Below, one piece after another: positions 1 to 9,018 of a stretch of DNA of 64,000 bases. A model generated the notes under the pieces. It did not search any database. It worked only from the letters and a program-made list of their open reading frames with translations, and was not told the DNA's origin. Position numbers and translations under genes: made by a program. The DNA is taken from assembly GCF_900110165.1 (NCBI RefSeq), contig NZ_FOCQ01000005.1:186001-250000 (forward strand), in the 5' to 3' direction. The DNA comes from Lihuaxuella thermophila. Lineage in GTDB: Bacteria > Bacillota > Bacilli > Thermoactinomycetales > Thermoactinomycetaceae. Each line of letters opens with the position of its first letter. Within the stretch, counting starts at the first letter, position 1.

Positions 1-485
1 GGGTAAGTGAAGCGTGCCTCGTGGATCACCAGCCCGGCATCAACCGCCCCATCCCGTACTGCTGGCATGATCTCATGAAACGGCAGAACGATAATCTCAC
101 CCACGCCACCCGGCACGTTCTGGGCTGCCCACAGCCGGAACAACAGATAGGCGGTCGATCGCTCGCTGGGTACAGCCACCCGCCGGCCGGACAACACGGC
201 TGGATCCCTGGTTTCGGATGCGCTGTTTTTTGTCAGTACGAGTGGCCCGCAGCCTCGTCCCAACGCTCCTCCGCATGGAAGCAATGCGTATTCGGACAGG
301 ACCCACGGCAGGGCCGCATAAGAAATCTTAAGCACTTCCGGGCCGTCGGGGCGGGTGGCGAGGTTGTTGGTAATGTCGATGTCTGCGTACGTAACGTCAA
401 GCTCCGGTGCACCCGGCAGAAGCCCGTGTACCCAGGCGTGGAAGACAAAAGTGTCGTTGGGGCACGGAGAAAAGGCAATCCTCAT
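1..485 (-). CDS. mqnD: 1,4-dihydroxy-6-naphthoate synthase MqnD, 3' end cut by window edge
   Basis: Reading leftwards from an ATG at 485, about 161 codons are open to the window edge. The N-terminus MRIAFSPCPNDTFVFHAW, with the SPCPNDT motif, is typical of MqnD, a periplasmic-binding-protein-fold enzyme that turns cyclic dehypoxanthine futalosine into 1,4-dihydroxy-6-naphthoate in the futalosine route to menaquinone. A GGAGG site lies 8 bases before the start. The ATG overlaps the stop of mqnB as ATGA, so the two are translationally coupled. The C-terminal part is outside the window. G+C is visibly higher than in the genes from 2 kb onwards. Family assignment is secure; only the end is unseen. 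Confidence 0.9.
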   Translation of the reverse strand, partial: MRIAFSPCPNDTFVFHAWVHGLLPGAPELDVTYADIDITNNLATRPDGPEVLKISYAALPWVLSEYALLPCGGALGRGCGPLVLTKNSASETRDPAVLSGRRVAVPSERSTAYLLFRLWAAQNVPGGVGEIIVLPFHEIMPAVRDGAVDAGLVIHEARFTY

Positions 486-1186
486 CTGAACACCTCCCAT
501 AATACTTTGCCGGCTTCTTCCAGTCTAAAGAGCGCCTCTTCGATGCGCCATGAGGCACGGTCGCGCGGGCCGACTGCATTCGAGACCGCACGGATCTCCA
601 TTACTGGCACACCCCGGTCACGGGCCGCGAGGGCCACGCCATAACCTTCCATCCCCTCAGCAACCGCTCCAGGGACCCTCGAAACCAGTTCCAGCGCGGT
701 GGCGGCGGTACCCGTCACGGTCGATACAGTAAGTACAGGCCCGGTTATGACCGGCAGTCCGGCTCTGTGCAGCGCCTCGGTGATCCGGGTTACCAGTCCG
801 GGGTCGACCGGGATGCGTGTACGGCCGAAGCCAAGTTCGTCCAGGCTGCGGAACCCTTCCGGGGTTTCTGCTCCCAGATCGGCTCCAACGATTTCATTTG
901 CCACCACCAGCGAACCCACTTCAGCCCGGTCGGCAAAGCCCCCGGCGATTCCGGCGATCACGACCAAATCATACTCGGCAGCTGCCAACGCCTTCGCTGT
1001 GCTGGCTGCGGCTGCGACAGGGCCGACACCCGTCACCAGGACATCAAACTTGCCGGAACCGTGAAGTCCGCGCAGTACGGCGTCCCTCTCAGCAGGAACA
1101 GCGGTCGCCACCAGTACGCGCATTCCCGATTCTGTCCGGCCAGGGTCCGGGTTGAGAGCCGTTTCTTCGTTTAACTCCATACTCAT
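482..1186 (-). CDS. mqnB: Futalosine hydrolase MqnB
   Basis: This 234-residue protein belongs to the nucleoside phosphorylase/hydrolase fold. After a 21-residue N-terminal extension it begins MRVLVATAVPAERDAV. It then shows TGVGPVAAA, VVIAGIAGGF and, near residue 180, VAEGMEGYGVALAA, the nucleoside-binding segment with the family's M-E pair. MqnB removes hypoxanthine from futalosine in menaquinone synthesis. An AAAGGAG site 9 bases before the ATG supports the start at 1186. The next gene, mqnD, overlaps by four bases, and the pair acts in consecutive parts of one pathway. A related MTA/SAH nucleosidase is the alternative, but the mqnD neighbour argues for MqnB. Confidence 0.87.
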   Translation of the reverse strand: MSMELNEETALNPDPGRTESGMRVLVATAVPAERDAVLRGLHGSGKFDVLVTGVGPVAAAASTAKALAAAEYDLVVIAGIAGGFADRAEVGSLVVANEIVGADLGAETPEGFRSLDELGFGRTRIPVDPGLVTRITEALHRAGLPVITGPVLTVSTVTGTAATALELVSRVPGAVAEGMEGYGVALAARDRGVPVMEIRAVSNAVGPRDRASWRIEEALFRLEEAGKVLWEVFR

Positions 1187-1202
1187 TTTCCTATTCTCCT
1201 TT

Positions 1203-1220
1203 GTCTAGCAACATCTAGAC
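1203..1220. repeat. Short inverted repeat upstream of mqnB
   Basis: GTCTAG and CTAGAC are separated by six bases, just ahead of the mqnB ribosome site. The repeat could be an operator or a small leader hairpin; nothing in the sequence tells which. Confidence 0.4.
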
Positions 1221-1605
1221 CCCACATATGTGCTGAACGACAGGCCAAGCCGGTTCGTGCCGGCTCAACATTCAAACACGATACACGGCCCCGCATTCCT
1301 GTCAGGATTATTTCTCTTTACCAGTGAACCATTTTTTTAGCTTTTTATCAATGGACTGATTCATCTGTGCCCGAAGGCTTGGGCTACAAACTTGTAATCA
1401 CCGTTTTCTGTGAAGGCGGGTGGTCTGGGACGTGCGGGGACTTGTGGAGAGTGGCTATCAACTGCCGCCGGTGACAAATACATTTGCGATGAATTCAGGA
1501 AACGATGCATTCGCTAGGGAATATGTGCAAGAAACGCAGAACGGCGGACCGGCAAATGTCCAGTCCGCCATTGATCACCATCATCCGTTCATCTCCCGGC
1601 TTCGA
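1221..1605. other. Intergenic region without a convincing gene
   Basis: I see no gene with a ribosome site here. On the minus strand an 18-codon frame (1313-1369, MNQSIDKKLKKWFTGKEK) could be the tail of a lost gene, but it has no upstream start signal. The region marks the change from high-G+C sequence on the left to the average composition on the right. Confidence 0.4.
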
Positions 1606-1875
1606 TCAGCTGTTGACGACTGCGGCAGATGGGGCAGAAGGTTGATTTTTCCAGGCAGGTCTCGGAACCTTTCTCAACTCATTGGCATACACAATTCCAA
1701 AATGATCGGTCACATAGACAATTTTGTCCTTGTACTCAAACGTTTGTTTGACGGTAAATTTCATGTTCTTTCCCAATCGACTAACCAAATGGACTTCATC
1801 CCCGGGCTTTAACCAAGTCATGGCGTTAGCCGTTTGGCTTTCGTTCATTTCATATTTGCCGTAATAGATGGCCAT
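1606..1875 (-). CDS. Small hypothetical protein
   Basis: This 89-residue protein is not from a family I recognise. A GAGAGGGG site about 8 bases before the ATG supports the start. Residues 23-68 (KPGDEVHLVSRL to IVYANEL) alternate hydrophobic and charged residues as in a small beta-barrel. The C-terminal 20 residues are rich in Pro, Ala and Ser and probably disordered. There is no signal peptide or membrane segment, so it is likely cytoplasmic. It stands alone between the mqn genes and the sugar operon. No function can be assigned. Confidence 0.6.
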   Translation of the reverse strand: MAIYYGKYEMNESQTANAMTWLKPGDEVHLVSRLGKNMKFTVKQTFEYKDKIVYVTDHFGIVYANELRKVPRPAWKNQPSAPSAAVVNS

Positions 1876-2040
1876 CTTACAATCCCCTCTCTTTCGAATA
1901 TTGAGTTATATTTCGTTTGAATATCATCTACATTTCAGAAACATTACAATACTTATTGTAACTATTTTCTTTTAAATAAGGAGAATAGAGATGTGTCCAT
2001 TTTTTGAATATTGATATTAGTGGCGAATTCAGGCTTTCAT

Positions 2041-2069
2041 GAAAAAAGCCCCTCATCTCTGAGAGGGGC
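2041..2069 (-). terminator. Rho-independent terminator of the sugar operon
   Basis: On the minus strand, a GCCCCTC/GAGGGGC hairpin is followed by six T residues. It lies just after the stop of the last permease gene. Confidence 0.85.
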
Positions 2070-2078
2070 ACTGCCTGT

Positions 2079-2900
2079 TTATCCCTTCACCGAACCCGCC
2101 AACAATCCCCGCACGAAAAACTTTCCGAGAAACATGTATACGAGAAGTGTCGGAAGGGCTGCCAGAAGGGCACCGGCCATTTGTACGTTCCATTCGACGA
2201 TCTGGCTTCCCGAGAGATTTTGCAGAGCGACCATGATCGGCTGCTGTTCGGATGTCGTAATCGTAACGGCAAACAGGAACTCATTCCAGATATTCGTAAA
2301 CTGCCAGATGCCCACGACGACAAAACCGGTGATCGAGAGGGGGATCATGATATGCTGATAGATTTTAAATATCCCGGCTCCATCGATCTGCGCTGACTCG
2401 ATCATTTCCTTCGGAATGCTTGCATAAAAGTTGCGGAACATCAGAGTTGTAATCGGGATGCCATACACCACATGGACAAGGATGAGCCCGGGGATGCTGT
2501 TATACAGGTTAATATCTCTTAAAAACTGGATGAGCGGGATCAAAATGCTCTGGTACGGAATAAACATGCCGAACAACAGTCCTGTAAACACCCAATCGGA
2601 TCCCTTGAACCGCCACTTGGAGAGCACGTATCCGTTTAAGGAACCCAGCAGTGCGGAGAGAAGTGTTGCCGGCACGACCAGGTAGAGGGTGTTCACAAAA
2701 TGGGGAGCCAGTTTGGTAAATGCTTCTCCGTAACTCGAAAAGTCAATCGTCTTCGGCAAATCCCACATTTGCGCCAGTGTAACTTGATCGAGCGGCTTCA
2801 GGCTTGTGACCAGCAAGACATAAACGGGCATGAGAAAGAACAAGCTGAGCCCGGTTAAGATGAGGTATAAAAGCGGACGGGTAAACGCTCTCGCAGTCAT
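2079..2900 (-). CDS. Sugar ABC transporter permease, MalG/CUT1 type
   Basis: A 273-residue inner-membrane permease with six predicted hydrophobic segments. The cytoplasmic EAA loop near residues 180-200 reads [22 protein letters not shown], the variant found in carbohydrate CUT1 permeases. The start overlaps the end of the upstream permease gene by four bases (ATGA). With its partner permease and the binding lipoprotein it forms an importer resembling glucose/mannose systems. No ATPase gene is present, so a shared MsmX-type ATPase encoded elsewhere is inferred. A terminator follows directly, so this is the last gene of the operon. Confidence 0.9.
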   Translation of the reverse strand: MTARAFTRPLLYLILTGLSLFFLMPVYVLLVTSLKPLDQVTLAQMWDLPKTIDFSSYGEAFTKLAPHFVNTLYLVVPATLLSALLGSLNGYVLSKWRFKGSDWVFTGLLFGMFIPYQSILIPLIQFLRDINLYNSIPGLILVHVVYGIPITTLMFRNFYASIPKEMIESAQIDGAGIFKIYQHIMIPLSITGFVVVGIWQFTNIWNEFLFAVTITTSEQQPIMVALQNLSGSQIVEWNVQMAGALLAALPTLLVYMFLGKFFVRGLLAGSVKG

Positions 2901-3883
2901 GATGCCTCCCTCTTTCTGCTTGAAATCAAATACGGCACGATGAAAATCGCCACCGAAAGCAACATGATGATCGCAATGGCGGCCCCGTTGGCGTAATAGT
3001 TGCCGCGGAACGTCGTTTCAAACATATACACGCCCGGAACATCCGTAACAAAGTTGGCTCCAGGTCCCGTCATCGCGTAAATCAGATCGAAAATTTTCAG
3101 GGAGATATGCGCCATGATAATAATGACGCTGACGGTAACGGGCATGAGCAGGGGAAAGATGATCTTCGTATAAACCTGAAACTCACTGGCCCCGTCGATT
3201 CGTGCCGCTTCGCGAAGCTCATCGGAAATCCCGCGCAGGCCGGCCAAATACATGGCCACCGAAAATCCTGTCATTTGCCAGACTGCCGCAATGACCACAG
3301 CGAGGATGGCGACAGGAATCCCGAATTGGATTTTTCCCCATTCCACACCGGGAATGACGGTCACGCTAGTGTACCACATCGGCTCCAGGCCAAACTTTTT
3401 TAAGAACAAGTTTACACCTGTGGAGGGGTTGAACAGCCATTGCCACACGACTCCGGTTACCACGAAAGATAAAGCCATGGGGAAAAAGAAGATGTTGCGG
3501 AACAGTGACTCTGCCCGGATGTGTTGATCGAGCAAAACCGCGATCAAGAGGCCCAGAATCAAAACGATCGCGATAAAGAGCAAGGTAAAAAACAACGTGT
3601 TTCTCAAGTCGGCCTGGAAACGAAAATCCTGAAACAGAAAGACGTAGTTCTTTAAACCGGCAAAAGAGAGATCGGGAACGAGTGAATTCCAGTTGCTTAA
3701 GGAAACATAACCCGTCCAGCCGATAAATCCGTAAACGAAAATGGCGATGAGAATGATCGAAGGCAGGATAAATAAAACGGATAATAACCGATCCGTTGTA
3801 ATGCCCCGTTTTTTGTTTGTTGCGGCAACAGCTTTGCCATCGTTCAACTGTTGTGCCGAAGGAGTTGTTATTCCATTGTTCAT
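2897..3883 (-). CDS. Sugar ABC transporter permease, MalF/CUT1 type
   Basis: A protein of about 328 residues with a charged cytoplasmic N-terminus, a first membrane span near residues 35-57, and further spans. The EAA loop [24 protein letters not shown] is near residue 225. A GGGGGGAGG site is 9 bases from the ATG at 3883; an ATG at 3889 is only 3 bases away and less likely. It pairs with the downstream permease and follows the binding-protein gene after about 65 bases, so one transcript is likely. The substrate is inferred from the binding protein. Confidence 0.9.
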   Translation of the reverse strand: MNNGITTPSAQQLNDGKAVAATNKKRGITTDRLLSVLFILPSIILIAIFVYGFIGWTGYVSLSNWNSLVPDLSFAGLKNYVFLFQDFRFQADLRNTLFFTLLFIAIVLILGLLIAVLLDQHIRAESLFRNIFFFPMALSFVVTGVVWQWLFNPSTGVNLFLKKFGLEPMWYTSVTVIPGVEWGKIQFGIPVAILAVVIAAVWQMTGFSVAMYLAGLRGISDELREAARIDGASEFQVYTKIIFPLLMPVTVSVIIIMAHISLKIFDLIYAMTGPGANFVTDVPGVYMFETTFRGNYYANGAAIAIIMLLSVAIFIVPYLISSRKREAS

Positions 3884-3948
3884 TGCCATCCGCCTCCCCC
3901 CAAAATGTTAAATCGGGGAAGAGATTGCTCTCGTCCCCGGCATGATGA

Positions 3949-5220
3949 CTATTTTTTCAGTTCGCTGGAAGCAGCTTTTAAGGAATCGATGAACTGGTCA
4001 ACATTTTGCTGGGTCACGAAGATGTTGACCGCCTGATTCACTTTTGTGACAAAACCCTCCGGAGCAGCAGATCCGTGAGCAAGGCTCGGCGTCAACTTGG
4101 CTTCCTTAAATTCCTGCATGGTTTGCTTTCCGTATTCGTCATATTTGGATGAATCTGCATCGGTTCGCGCCGGAATGGAGCCTTTTAACGGGTTAAATGC
4201 GTCTTGTCCTTCGACAGAACCTAACAGGGAAAGGAATTTCTTGACATCCTCCGCATTTTTAACCCCTTTGGGCAAACCGAAGGTATCTGTAATCACCATG
4301 AACGAGCCTTCGGTTCCGGGAGTGGGGACCCAACCGAAATCCTGATTCACTTTTAATTTGAGGTCATTGGTAAAGTAACCTTTGGCCCAATCCCCCATCA
4401 CGTTCATCGCTGCCTCGCCCTTGGCTACGAGCTGTGAGGCATCCTGCCAGTTGCGGGAGCTGTGGTCTTTATTGGCATAAGACAGCATTTTTTTTAATGT
4501 TTCGACTGCCCCTTTGACTTTGGGATCATCAAATGCCAGTTCGCCTGTCCAAAGTTTTTTGTAATCTTCCGGACCCAGCGATCCGAGCAGGACGGTTTCA
4601 AACAGGTGGGTGGCCGTCCAGGGCTCTTTATCGCCAAGGGCAAGCGGCGTGATGCCTTTGGCTTTCAGCGCTTCGGCAACCTTGAAAAACTCTTCGAAGG
4701 TTTTGGGCGGTTGCAGGCCGTTTTGATCAAAGATTTTTTTGTTGTACCAGAGGACATTTCCCCTGTGGATATTCACCGGTACGGAATAGATCTTTCCGTC
4801 TTTGCTGACGAGTTCAATCAATTCTTTCGGAAATTTGTCGTTCCAGCCTTCTTTTTCATACAGGTCATTGAGCGGCTCCATTTTCCCGGCAGCCACCCAG
4901 CTATCATTTAATTCGGCACCGCCGTGAACCTGAAAAGTGGAGGGCGGGTCGTTCCCCTGCATCCGGCTTGCCAGCACCGCTTTGGCGTTGGTTCCCGCAC
5001 CGCCGGCGACAGCCGCATTTTCAACTTCGATGTCCGGATACTTCTTTTTAAACAGATCGAGGAGTGCATTCAAACCTGCTTCCTCACCGGCACCCGTCCA
5101 CCAGCTGAAAATTTCCAGTTTCGTCTCTTTCGCATCTTGCCCTGAAGAGGAATTGCATCCGATTAAAGCAGACGAAAAGACGAGTAAGAATGAGAGTATG
5201 ACGGACCATTTTCGATTCAA
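3949..5220 (-). CDS. Sugar-binding lipoprotein of ABC transporter (glucose/mannose-like)
   Basis: This 423-residue extracellular solute-binding protein starts with TTG, with AAGGGGGGAA seven bases upstream. A signal peptide ends in the lipobox LIGC, with Cys22 as the lipid anchor. The mature N-terminal region (EIFSWWTGAGEEAG, then VAGGAGTNAKAVLASRM and SVPVNIHRGNVLWYN) closely follows the pattern of CUT1 glucose/mannose binding proteins of the GtsA type, so glucose or a similar monosaccharide is the best guess. Upstream lie a cre-like inverted repeat and a direct-repeat operator that fits the neighbouring YesN-type regulator. The sequence cannot prove the substrate. Confidence 0.87.
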   Translation of the reverse strand: MNRKWSVILSFLLVFSSALIGCNSSSGQDAKETKLEIFSWWTGAGEEAGLNALLDLFKKKYPDIEVENAAVAGGAGTNAKAVLASRMQGNDPPSTFQVHGGAELNDSWVAAGKMEPLNDLYEKEGWNDKFPKELIELVSKDGKIYSVPVNIHRGNVLWYNKKIFDQNGLQPPKTFEEFFKVAEALKAKGITPLALGDKEPWTATHLFETVLLGSLGPEDYKKLWTGELAFDDPKVKGAVETLKKMLSYANKDHSSRNWQDASQLVAKGEAAMNVMGDWAKGYFTNDLKLKVNQDFGWVPTPGTEGSFMVITDTFGLPKGVKNAEDVKKFLSLLGSVEGQDAFNPLKGSIPARTDADSSKYDEYGKQTMQEFKEAKLTPSLAHGSAAPEGFVTKVNQAVNIFVTQQNVDQFIDSLKAASSELKK

Positions 5221-5240
5221 GATCGTTCCCCCCTTTTTAA

Positions 5241-5258
5241 ATTGAAAACCCTTTCAAT
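5241..5258. promoter_or_regulatory. cre-like inverted repeat
   Basis: ATTGAAAACCCTTTCAAT has perfect 7-base arms and matches the CcpA consensus TGWAANCGNTNWCA except at the central G. It sits just upstream of the ribosome site of the sugar-binding gene, downstream of the presumed promoter, where it could block elongation. Catabolite repression is inferred. Confidence 0.5.
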
Positions 5259-5261
5259 TCC

Positions 5262-5290
5262 CAATATATCATGAACATTGGGCCAAAAAA
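5262..5290 (-). promoter_or_regulatory. Probable activator-dependent promoter of the sugar transport genes
   Basis: On the minus strand a TATATT -10 hexamer lies at about 5268-5263. The sequence 16-17 bases upstream is only a T-run with no good -35 element. This fits a promoter needing an activator bound at the adjacent direct repeats. Confidence 0.4.
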
Positions 5291-5300
5291 TAAGAATCAC

Positions 5301-5335
5301 CTTCACTTTGTTGCGATTATCTTCACTTTTTTGCG
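5301..5335. promoter_or_regulatory. Direct-repeat operator for an AraC-type response regulator
   Basis: CTTCACTTTGTTGCG (5301-5315) and CTTCACTTTTTTGCG (5321-5335) match at 14 of 15 positions and are spaced 20 bases apart, about two helical turns. They lie between the regulator gene and the promoter of the transporter genes. AraC-family proteins bind this sort of tandem site next to a weak -35 region. Confidence 0.6.
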
Positions 5336-5356
5336 GTCTGAAACGCAATTCTCGCT

Positions 5357-6211
5357 TCAGCCCATCCGGTTGTCCATCCGGGGGAAGAAAGCCTTTCTGT
5401 ACTCGCTCGGGGAAAATCCGGTCATTTTTTTAAACACGCGGCTGAAATAATTGGGATCTCTGTAACCGACGTTAAAACAGATCTCTTTTAAACTGCAATC
5501 GGAGTGAAGGATCATCTGTTTCGCTTTTTCAATTCTGATTCCCGTCAAGTAATCAGTAAACGTGACCTGGAACCATTCTTTAAACAGCTTGCTGAAATAG
5601 TAGGGACTTAAGCCGACATGCCCGGCAACATCTTCCAGAGACACACCTTTCATATAATGATCATCAATAAACTGTTTCGCCTTGTTCATCATCGATTGAA
5701 CCTTCGGGTCATCACACAGGAAAACCGGTGGATCCGTGCTGGCAGGCTCGCGCGGAACCAGCCCCGATTGGATCAACCCTAATGCCTGCTGCAGCTTTTT
5801 CCGGAGGCTGTCCTGTTCCTCTTTCTCCTCTCTTTCCCGCTTCATCTCTGCGAGCGTTCGTTCCACTGCCCGGATGATTTCACTTTTTCGGGACGGCTTC
5901 AGCAGATATTCTTTCACTCCCTGTTGCATCACCTGTCTGGCATATTCAAACGTGTCAAAGGCTGAGACCATAATAAACTTTGTCTGCGGATGAAGCTGTT
6001 TAATTTCTTTCACGGCTTCAACCCCGTCAATTCCCGGCATCTTGATATCCATCATGATCAAATCCGGTTTCAGCTCTTTGGCCAGTTCAATGGCTCTGCG
6101 CCCGTTTTCGGCTTCCCCGACGACCTCTGCATCTATCACCCTGCTCGAAATGAGCATTTTTAACGCTTGTCTTTCCACTGCTTCATCATCGGCGATCAGA
6201 ATTTTAAACAT
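5357..6211 (-). CDS. Two-component response regulator, YesN type (receiver plus AraC HTH)
   Basis: A regulator of about 284 residues starting [10 protein letters not shown]. The receiver domain has Asp8-Asp9, phospho-acceptor Asp55 (MMDIKMPG) and a conserved Lys near 105 (LLKPSRK). After a coiled linker, residues 185-284 form an AraC-type double helix-turn-helix ([20 protein letters not shown]; then [22 protein letters not shown]). The ATG at 6211 overlaps the last codons of the kinase gene; a TTG 15 bases upstream is an alternative. It probably activates the transporter genes through the direct repeats at 5301-5335. Confidence 0.9.
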   Translation of the reverse strand: MFKILIADDEAVERQALKMLISSRVIDAEVVGEAENGRRAIELAKELKPDLIMMDIKMPGIDGVEAVKEIKQLHPQTKFIMVSAFDTFEYARQVMQQGVKEYLLKPSRKSEIIRAVERTLAEMKREREEKEEQDSLRKKLQQALGLIQSGLVPREPASTDPPVFLCDDPKVQSMMNKAKQFIDDHYMKGVSLEDVAGHVGLSPYYFSKLFKEWFQVTFTDYLTGIRIEKAKQMILHSDCSLKEICFNVGYRDPNYFSRVFKKMTGFSPSEYRKAFFPRMDNRMG

Positions 6212-7667
6212 GATCCCTTTCGGCAACCTCCTTTTCCCGCTCAGCAGGGAGGATTAATCTTACGATTGTTCCTTTGCCGGGTTCGGATTCGATTTCTACC
6301 AGGTTCTCCTGGTCATAAAACAATTCAAGGCGTTTGATCACATTTTTCAGGCCAATTCCTGTCGAATGTCCGCTCCGTTTCCTTCCGGCTTCACCTGCTC
6401 CGTGATCTTCTTCCTTGTTCAGGAGCCGGCGCTTTGTCTCCTCATCCATGCCCACTCCGTTATCTGACACTTCAACGATGATCCGCCCATGTTTGTAAAA
6501 GATGTTGAGCATGAGCATCGCGCCGGATTCATAGGACTCGATGCCATGAATAAACGCATTTTCGACAAGCGGCTGCAACGTTAAGCTGGGAACGGGGAGG
6601 GAGAGACAGTCCGGCTCGACGTTGGTTTTAAAATTAATGCGATCTCCGAATCTCGTTTTTTGAATGAAAAAATACTCTTCCACCACTTTGACTTCCTCAT
6701 GTAAAGTCGAAGGTTTGTCGAGATCACCGAGATGATACCGCAAAATGGCTGAAACCGAATCAATCAAATCGCTCGTTTTTTCAGCCCCTTCAATATAAGC
6801 CATTTTCGAAACCGTATTCAGTGTATTGAACAAAAAATGGGGGTTGATCTGGTTTTGAAGGTTTTTTAATTCCATTTCTTTGATCAGCTTGTCCAACTCT
6901 GATTTCTTTTTTATTTCCTCAACCAGACAGCGGATGTTGAAGCGCATGCGATTAAATGTCTCGGTAAGAAAGCGAAGTTCGTCATTGGTTGACACCCGCA
7001 CCTCTTCGCCGCCGAGATGTCCGAGCGAAATTTCTTTTGCCGCCTTGGAGAGAAGAGTGATCGGTTTGGTAATGCCGCTTGAAAACCAGAGTGCAAACAG
7101 AATGCTGAACAGGATTGTGGACGCAAACACCGCGATCCCCATTGCCCGGAAGTATTCCTGTTGTTGATTCATGTCGCGGTAAAAAGCCCTGTAGTTGGTC
7201 AATTCGCCGTCAATCAATGTTAATGTGGTTTCCTGGATAAAGCGGGAGATTTTTGACGCTTCCGCCAGGTGAGAAGAATAGGCGGGGAGCTGCTGTTTCT
7301 CAAAATATTTCACCACGGCCGTGCATTCTTCGAGAAAGCTGGTAATTAAGTTTTGATAGTTTTTTACCGTGATATTTTGTTGCATGAGGGTGTGTTTTAA
7401 GCGGGATTGTTGAACAACCAGCTCTTGACGTTCCTGTTGGTACCGGAGGAAATGCTCCGGGGATCTTTCGATCAAATAAGCGTTTAATGATCGATAGACA
7501 TTGCCTGTTCGTTGCGAAATTTCGTTTAAGAGAAAAAATCTCTGCAAGATCCCATTATATTGATCGATCGATTTCTGGCTGTTATGGTACAAAAAGAAGG
7601 CGATGCTGTTCAGAAGAAAGACAAGAATCATGGAATAAGCGATCATTTTCGTCCGTATGCGAATCAT
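6204..7667 (-). CDS. Sensor histidine kinase, YesM/LytS-like
   Basis: A 487-residue membrane kinase. A membrane segment at about 8-28 and another at 176-198 enclose an extracytoplasmic sensor region, and a HAMP domain follows. The His-kinase motif [12 protein letters not shown] has phospho-acceptor His277. The ATPase domain shows the N box (LVENAFIHG), DNGVGMDEE and GTGIGLKNV. It overlaps both the upstream sugar-sensor gene (ATGA) and the downstream regulator gene, so all three are co-translated. The arrangement suggests that the anchored sugar-binding protein delivers the signal to this kinase. Confidence 0.92.
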   Translation of the reverse strand: MIRIRTKMIAYSMILVFLLNSIAFFLYHNSQKSIDQYNGILQRFFLLNEISQRTGNVYRSLNAYLIERSPEHFLRYQQERQELVVQQSRLKHTLMQQNITVKNYQNLITSFLEECTAVVKYFEKQQLPAYSSHLAEASKISRFIQETTLTLIDGELTNYRAFYRDMNQQQEYFRAMGIAVFASTILFSILFALWFSSGITKPITLLSKAAKEISLGHLGGEEVRVSTNDELRFLTETFNRMRFNIRCLVEEIKKKSELDKLIKEMELKNLQNQINPHFLFNTLNTVSKMAYIEGAEKTSDLIDSVSAILRYHLGDLDKPSTLHEEVKVVEEYFFIQKTRFGDRINFKTNVEPDCLSLPVPSLTLQPLVENAFIHGIESYESGAMLMLNIFYKHGRIIVEVSDNGVGMDEETKRRLLNKEEDHGAGEAGRKRSGHSTGIGLKNVIKRLELFYDQENLVEIESEPGKGTIVRLILPAEREKEVAERDHV

Positions 7668-8674
7668 GGCCGGGACACGCTCCGTTGGAGTGACTCCTGT
7701 TTCAGGGGCAAATCTTCTTTATGAATCACTCGGGTCTCCGTGTGGTGAACGGGGGAGATCGTTTTTCCGTTCTTAATATCGAGCATCAGTTGCACCGCTT
7801 TATATCCCATTTCGTACGGTTTCTGAACAACAGTCGCCTCGATCGTTCCTTTTTTGAGGAGTTCGAGTGTTTCGGGGAGAGTATCAAAACCGATAATATA
7901 CATATCTTCGGCAATTCCCATCCGCTCCACTACCTGGGCGATGCCGATCGCATCGAGGGCGCTCGTGCCGTAGAATGCGGTTACTTCCGGATGTTCGGCA
8001 AGTATTTTGCCCGCTTTTTCAGCCGCTTCAATTCTGGTAATGTTTGATTCTTCAATCGCGACAATTTTAATTCCGGGCTCATTTTTTACGGCATCGCGAA
8101 ATCCCTGTACACGCAGCCGTTGATGTTCAGCCGCAAAATGCCCCGTAATGATCCCGACAACCGCTTTTCCTTTTGTATCTTTAATCAGTGCTTGACCGGC
8201 AAGAAATCCGGAAAGATAATTATCCGTTCCTACATAAGCGATCCGCTTGCTGTTTGGTGCGTCTGTATCGATGGTTATCACGGGAATCCCTTTCGCGATG
8301 GCTTTGTTAATCATCGGTTTAAACTGGTTTTCATTTAAACCTTGTGTGATAATCCCGTCCACTTTGGACGCAATGGCCATGTCAATTTTTTTGATATGCT
8401 CTTCGATGTCCGCCTGTACGGGGCCGCTGTATTCCAGTGTTACATTCAGGTCTTTCTCGGCTTCTCTTGCTCCTTCTTCGACAAGCCGCCAATAATCATT
8501 GTCCATTTCCTCGGGAATCAAGACAAAATGATAGGTTTGTTTTGAGGAACTTTCCAACTGGGTCAGCTTGTTGTCATATTGAAGCGCTTTCAGACCGAAA
8601 TAAACGGAGAGGGAGACAGAGATGAAGAAAAGGGACACACCTGACAAAAGAAGCCATTTCCGATAGTTGACCAT
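7664..8674 (-). CDS. Membrane-anchored sugar-binding sensor protein (RbsB/XylF-like)
   Basis: A 336-residue protein with one N-terminal hydrophobic segment (residues about 8-27) and no lipobox cysteine, so probably an uncleaved membrane anchor. It carries a type I periplasmic binding domain with [49 protein letters not shown] and GFDTLPETL. It overlaps the kinase gene by four bases. Similar anchored binding proteins act as the sensory input of three-component systems (for example XylFII-LytS-YesN). I infer that role here, rather than transport, because the operon has a separate lipoprotein for import. Confidence 0.85.
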   Translation of the reverse strand: MVNYRKWLLLSGVSLFFISVSLSVYFGLKALQYDNKLTQLESSSKQTYHFVLIPEEMDNDYWRLVEEGAREAEKDLNVTLEYSGPVQADIEEHIKKIDMAIASKVDGIITQGLNENQFKPMINKAIAKGIPVITIDTDAPNSKRIAYVGTDNYLSGFLAGQALIKDTKGKAVVGIITGHFAAEHQRLRVQGFRDAVKNEPGIKIVAIEESNITRIEAAEKAGKILAEHPEVTAFYGTSALDAIGIAQVVERMGIAEDMYIIGFDTLPETLELLKKGTIEATVVQKPYEMGYKAVQLMLDIKNGKTISPVHHTETRVIHKEDLPLKQESLQRSVSRP

Positions 8675-8970
8675 AAAAATGACCTGCCACTCCTCTCATA
8701 TGATCGGGTAATTGGAATAAGATCAAAACAGGCTGCAACTTTTTCTCTTCTTGTGCGTCTATTTCTTTTGAGAGGGCAAGAAAGGAGAGGTTTGGTGAGA
8801 AAAAGAAAGTATCATTCCAGTGTCCTGTTTTCATCCATTATTGCTTTTCCGCTGGTCTCCTATGATCAGATCTCTGATGTGTTGGAATCCTCCCATTTCC
8901 GCGGAGCACAGAAATTGACGGGACTGATCGACCTCTCTTGCAGAGAGTGAACAAGTTCCGCCAGTAGAGA
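8675..8970. other. Intergenic region
   Basis: No gene with a supported start is seen. It must hold the promoter of the leftward sensor-kinase-regulator operon. No consensus promoter or known riboswitch stands out. Confidence 0.4.
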
Positions 8971-8971
8971 T

Positions 8972-9016
8972 AACAAACATCCAAGCAAAGGACCCTTTGC
9001 TTGGATGTTTGTTTTT
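8972..9016. terminator. Strong hairpin terminator downstream of ung
   Basis: A 19-base-pair perfect stem (8972-8990 with 8995-9013) has a four-base loop. A short T-run on the plus side is the better tail. It ends leftward ung transcription and can stop rightward transcription too. Confidence 0.8.
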
Positions 9017-9018
9017 GC

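Noticed and set aside
1313-1369. 18-codon minus-strand frame MNQSIDKKLKKWFTGKEK
   Set aside because: It has no ribosome site and a stop shortly upstream; at best it is the remnant tail of a lost gene.
1420-1812. A 130-codon plus-strand open frame
   Set aside because: It is antisense to the 89-residue minus-strand gene, has no ribosome site, and its protein has no domain-like pattern.
8753-8950. 65-codon plus-strand frame between the sugar operon and ung
   Set aside because: It has no ribosome site and an odd composition, and it lies in the expected promoter region of the leftward operon.
8675-8970. T-box or other riboswitch in the gap left of ung
   Set aside because: No T-box sequence or specifier stem on either strand, and no biosynthetic gene is placed to be controlled by it.
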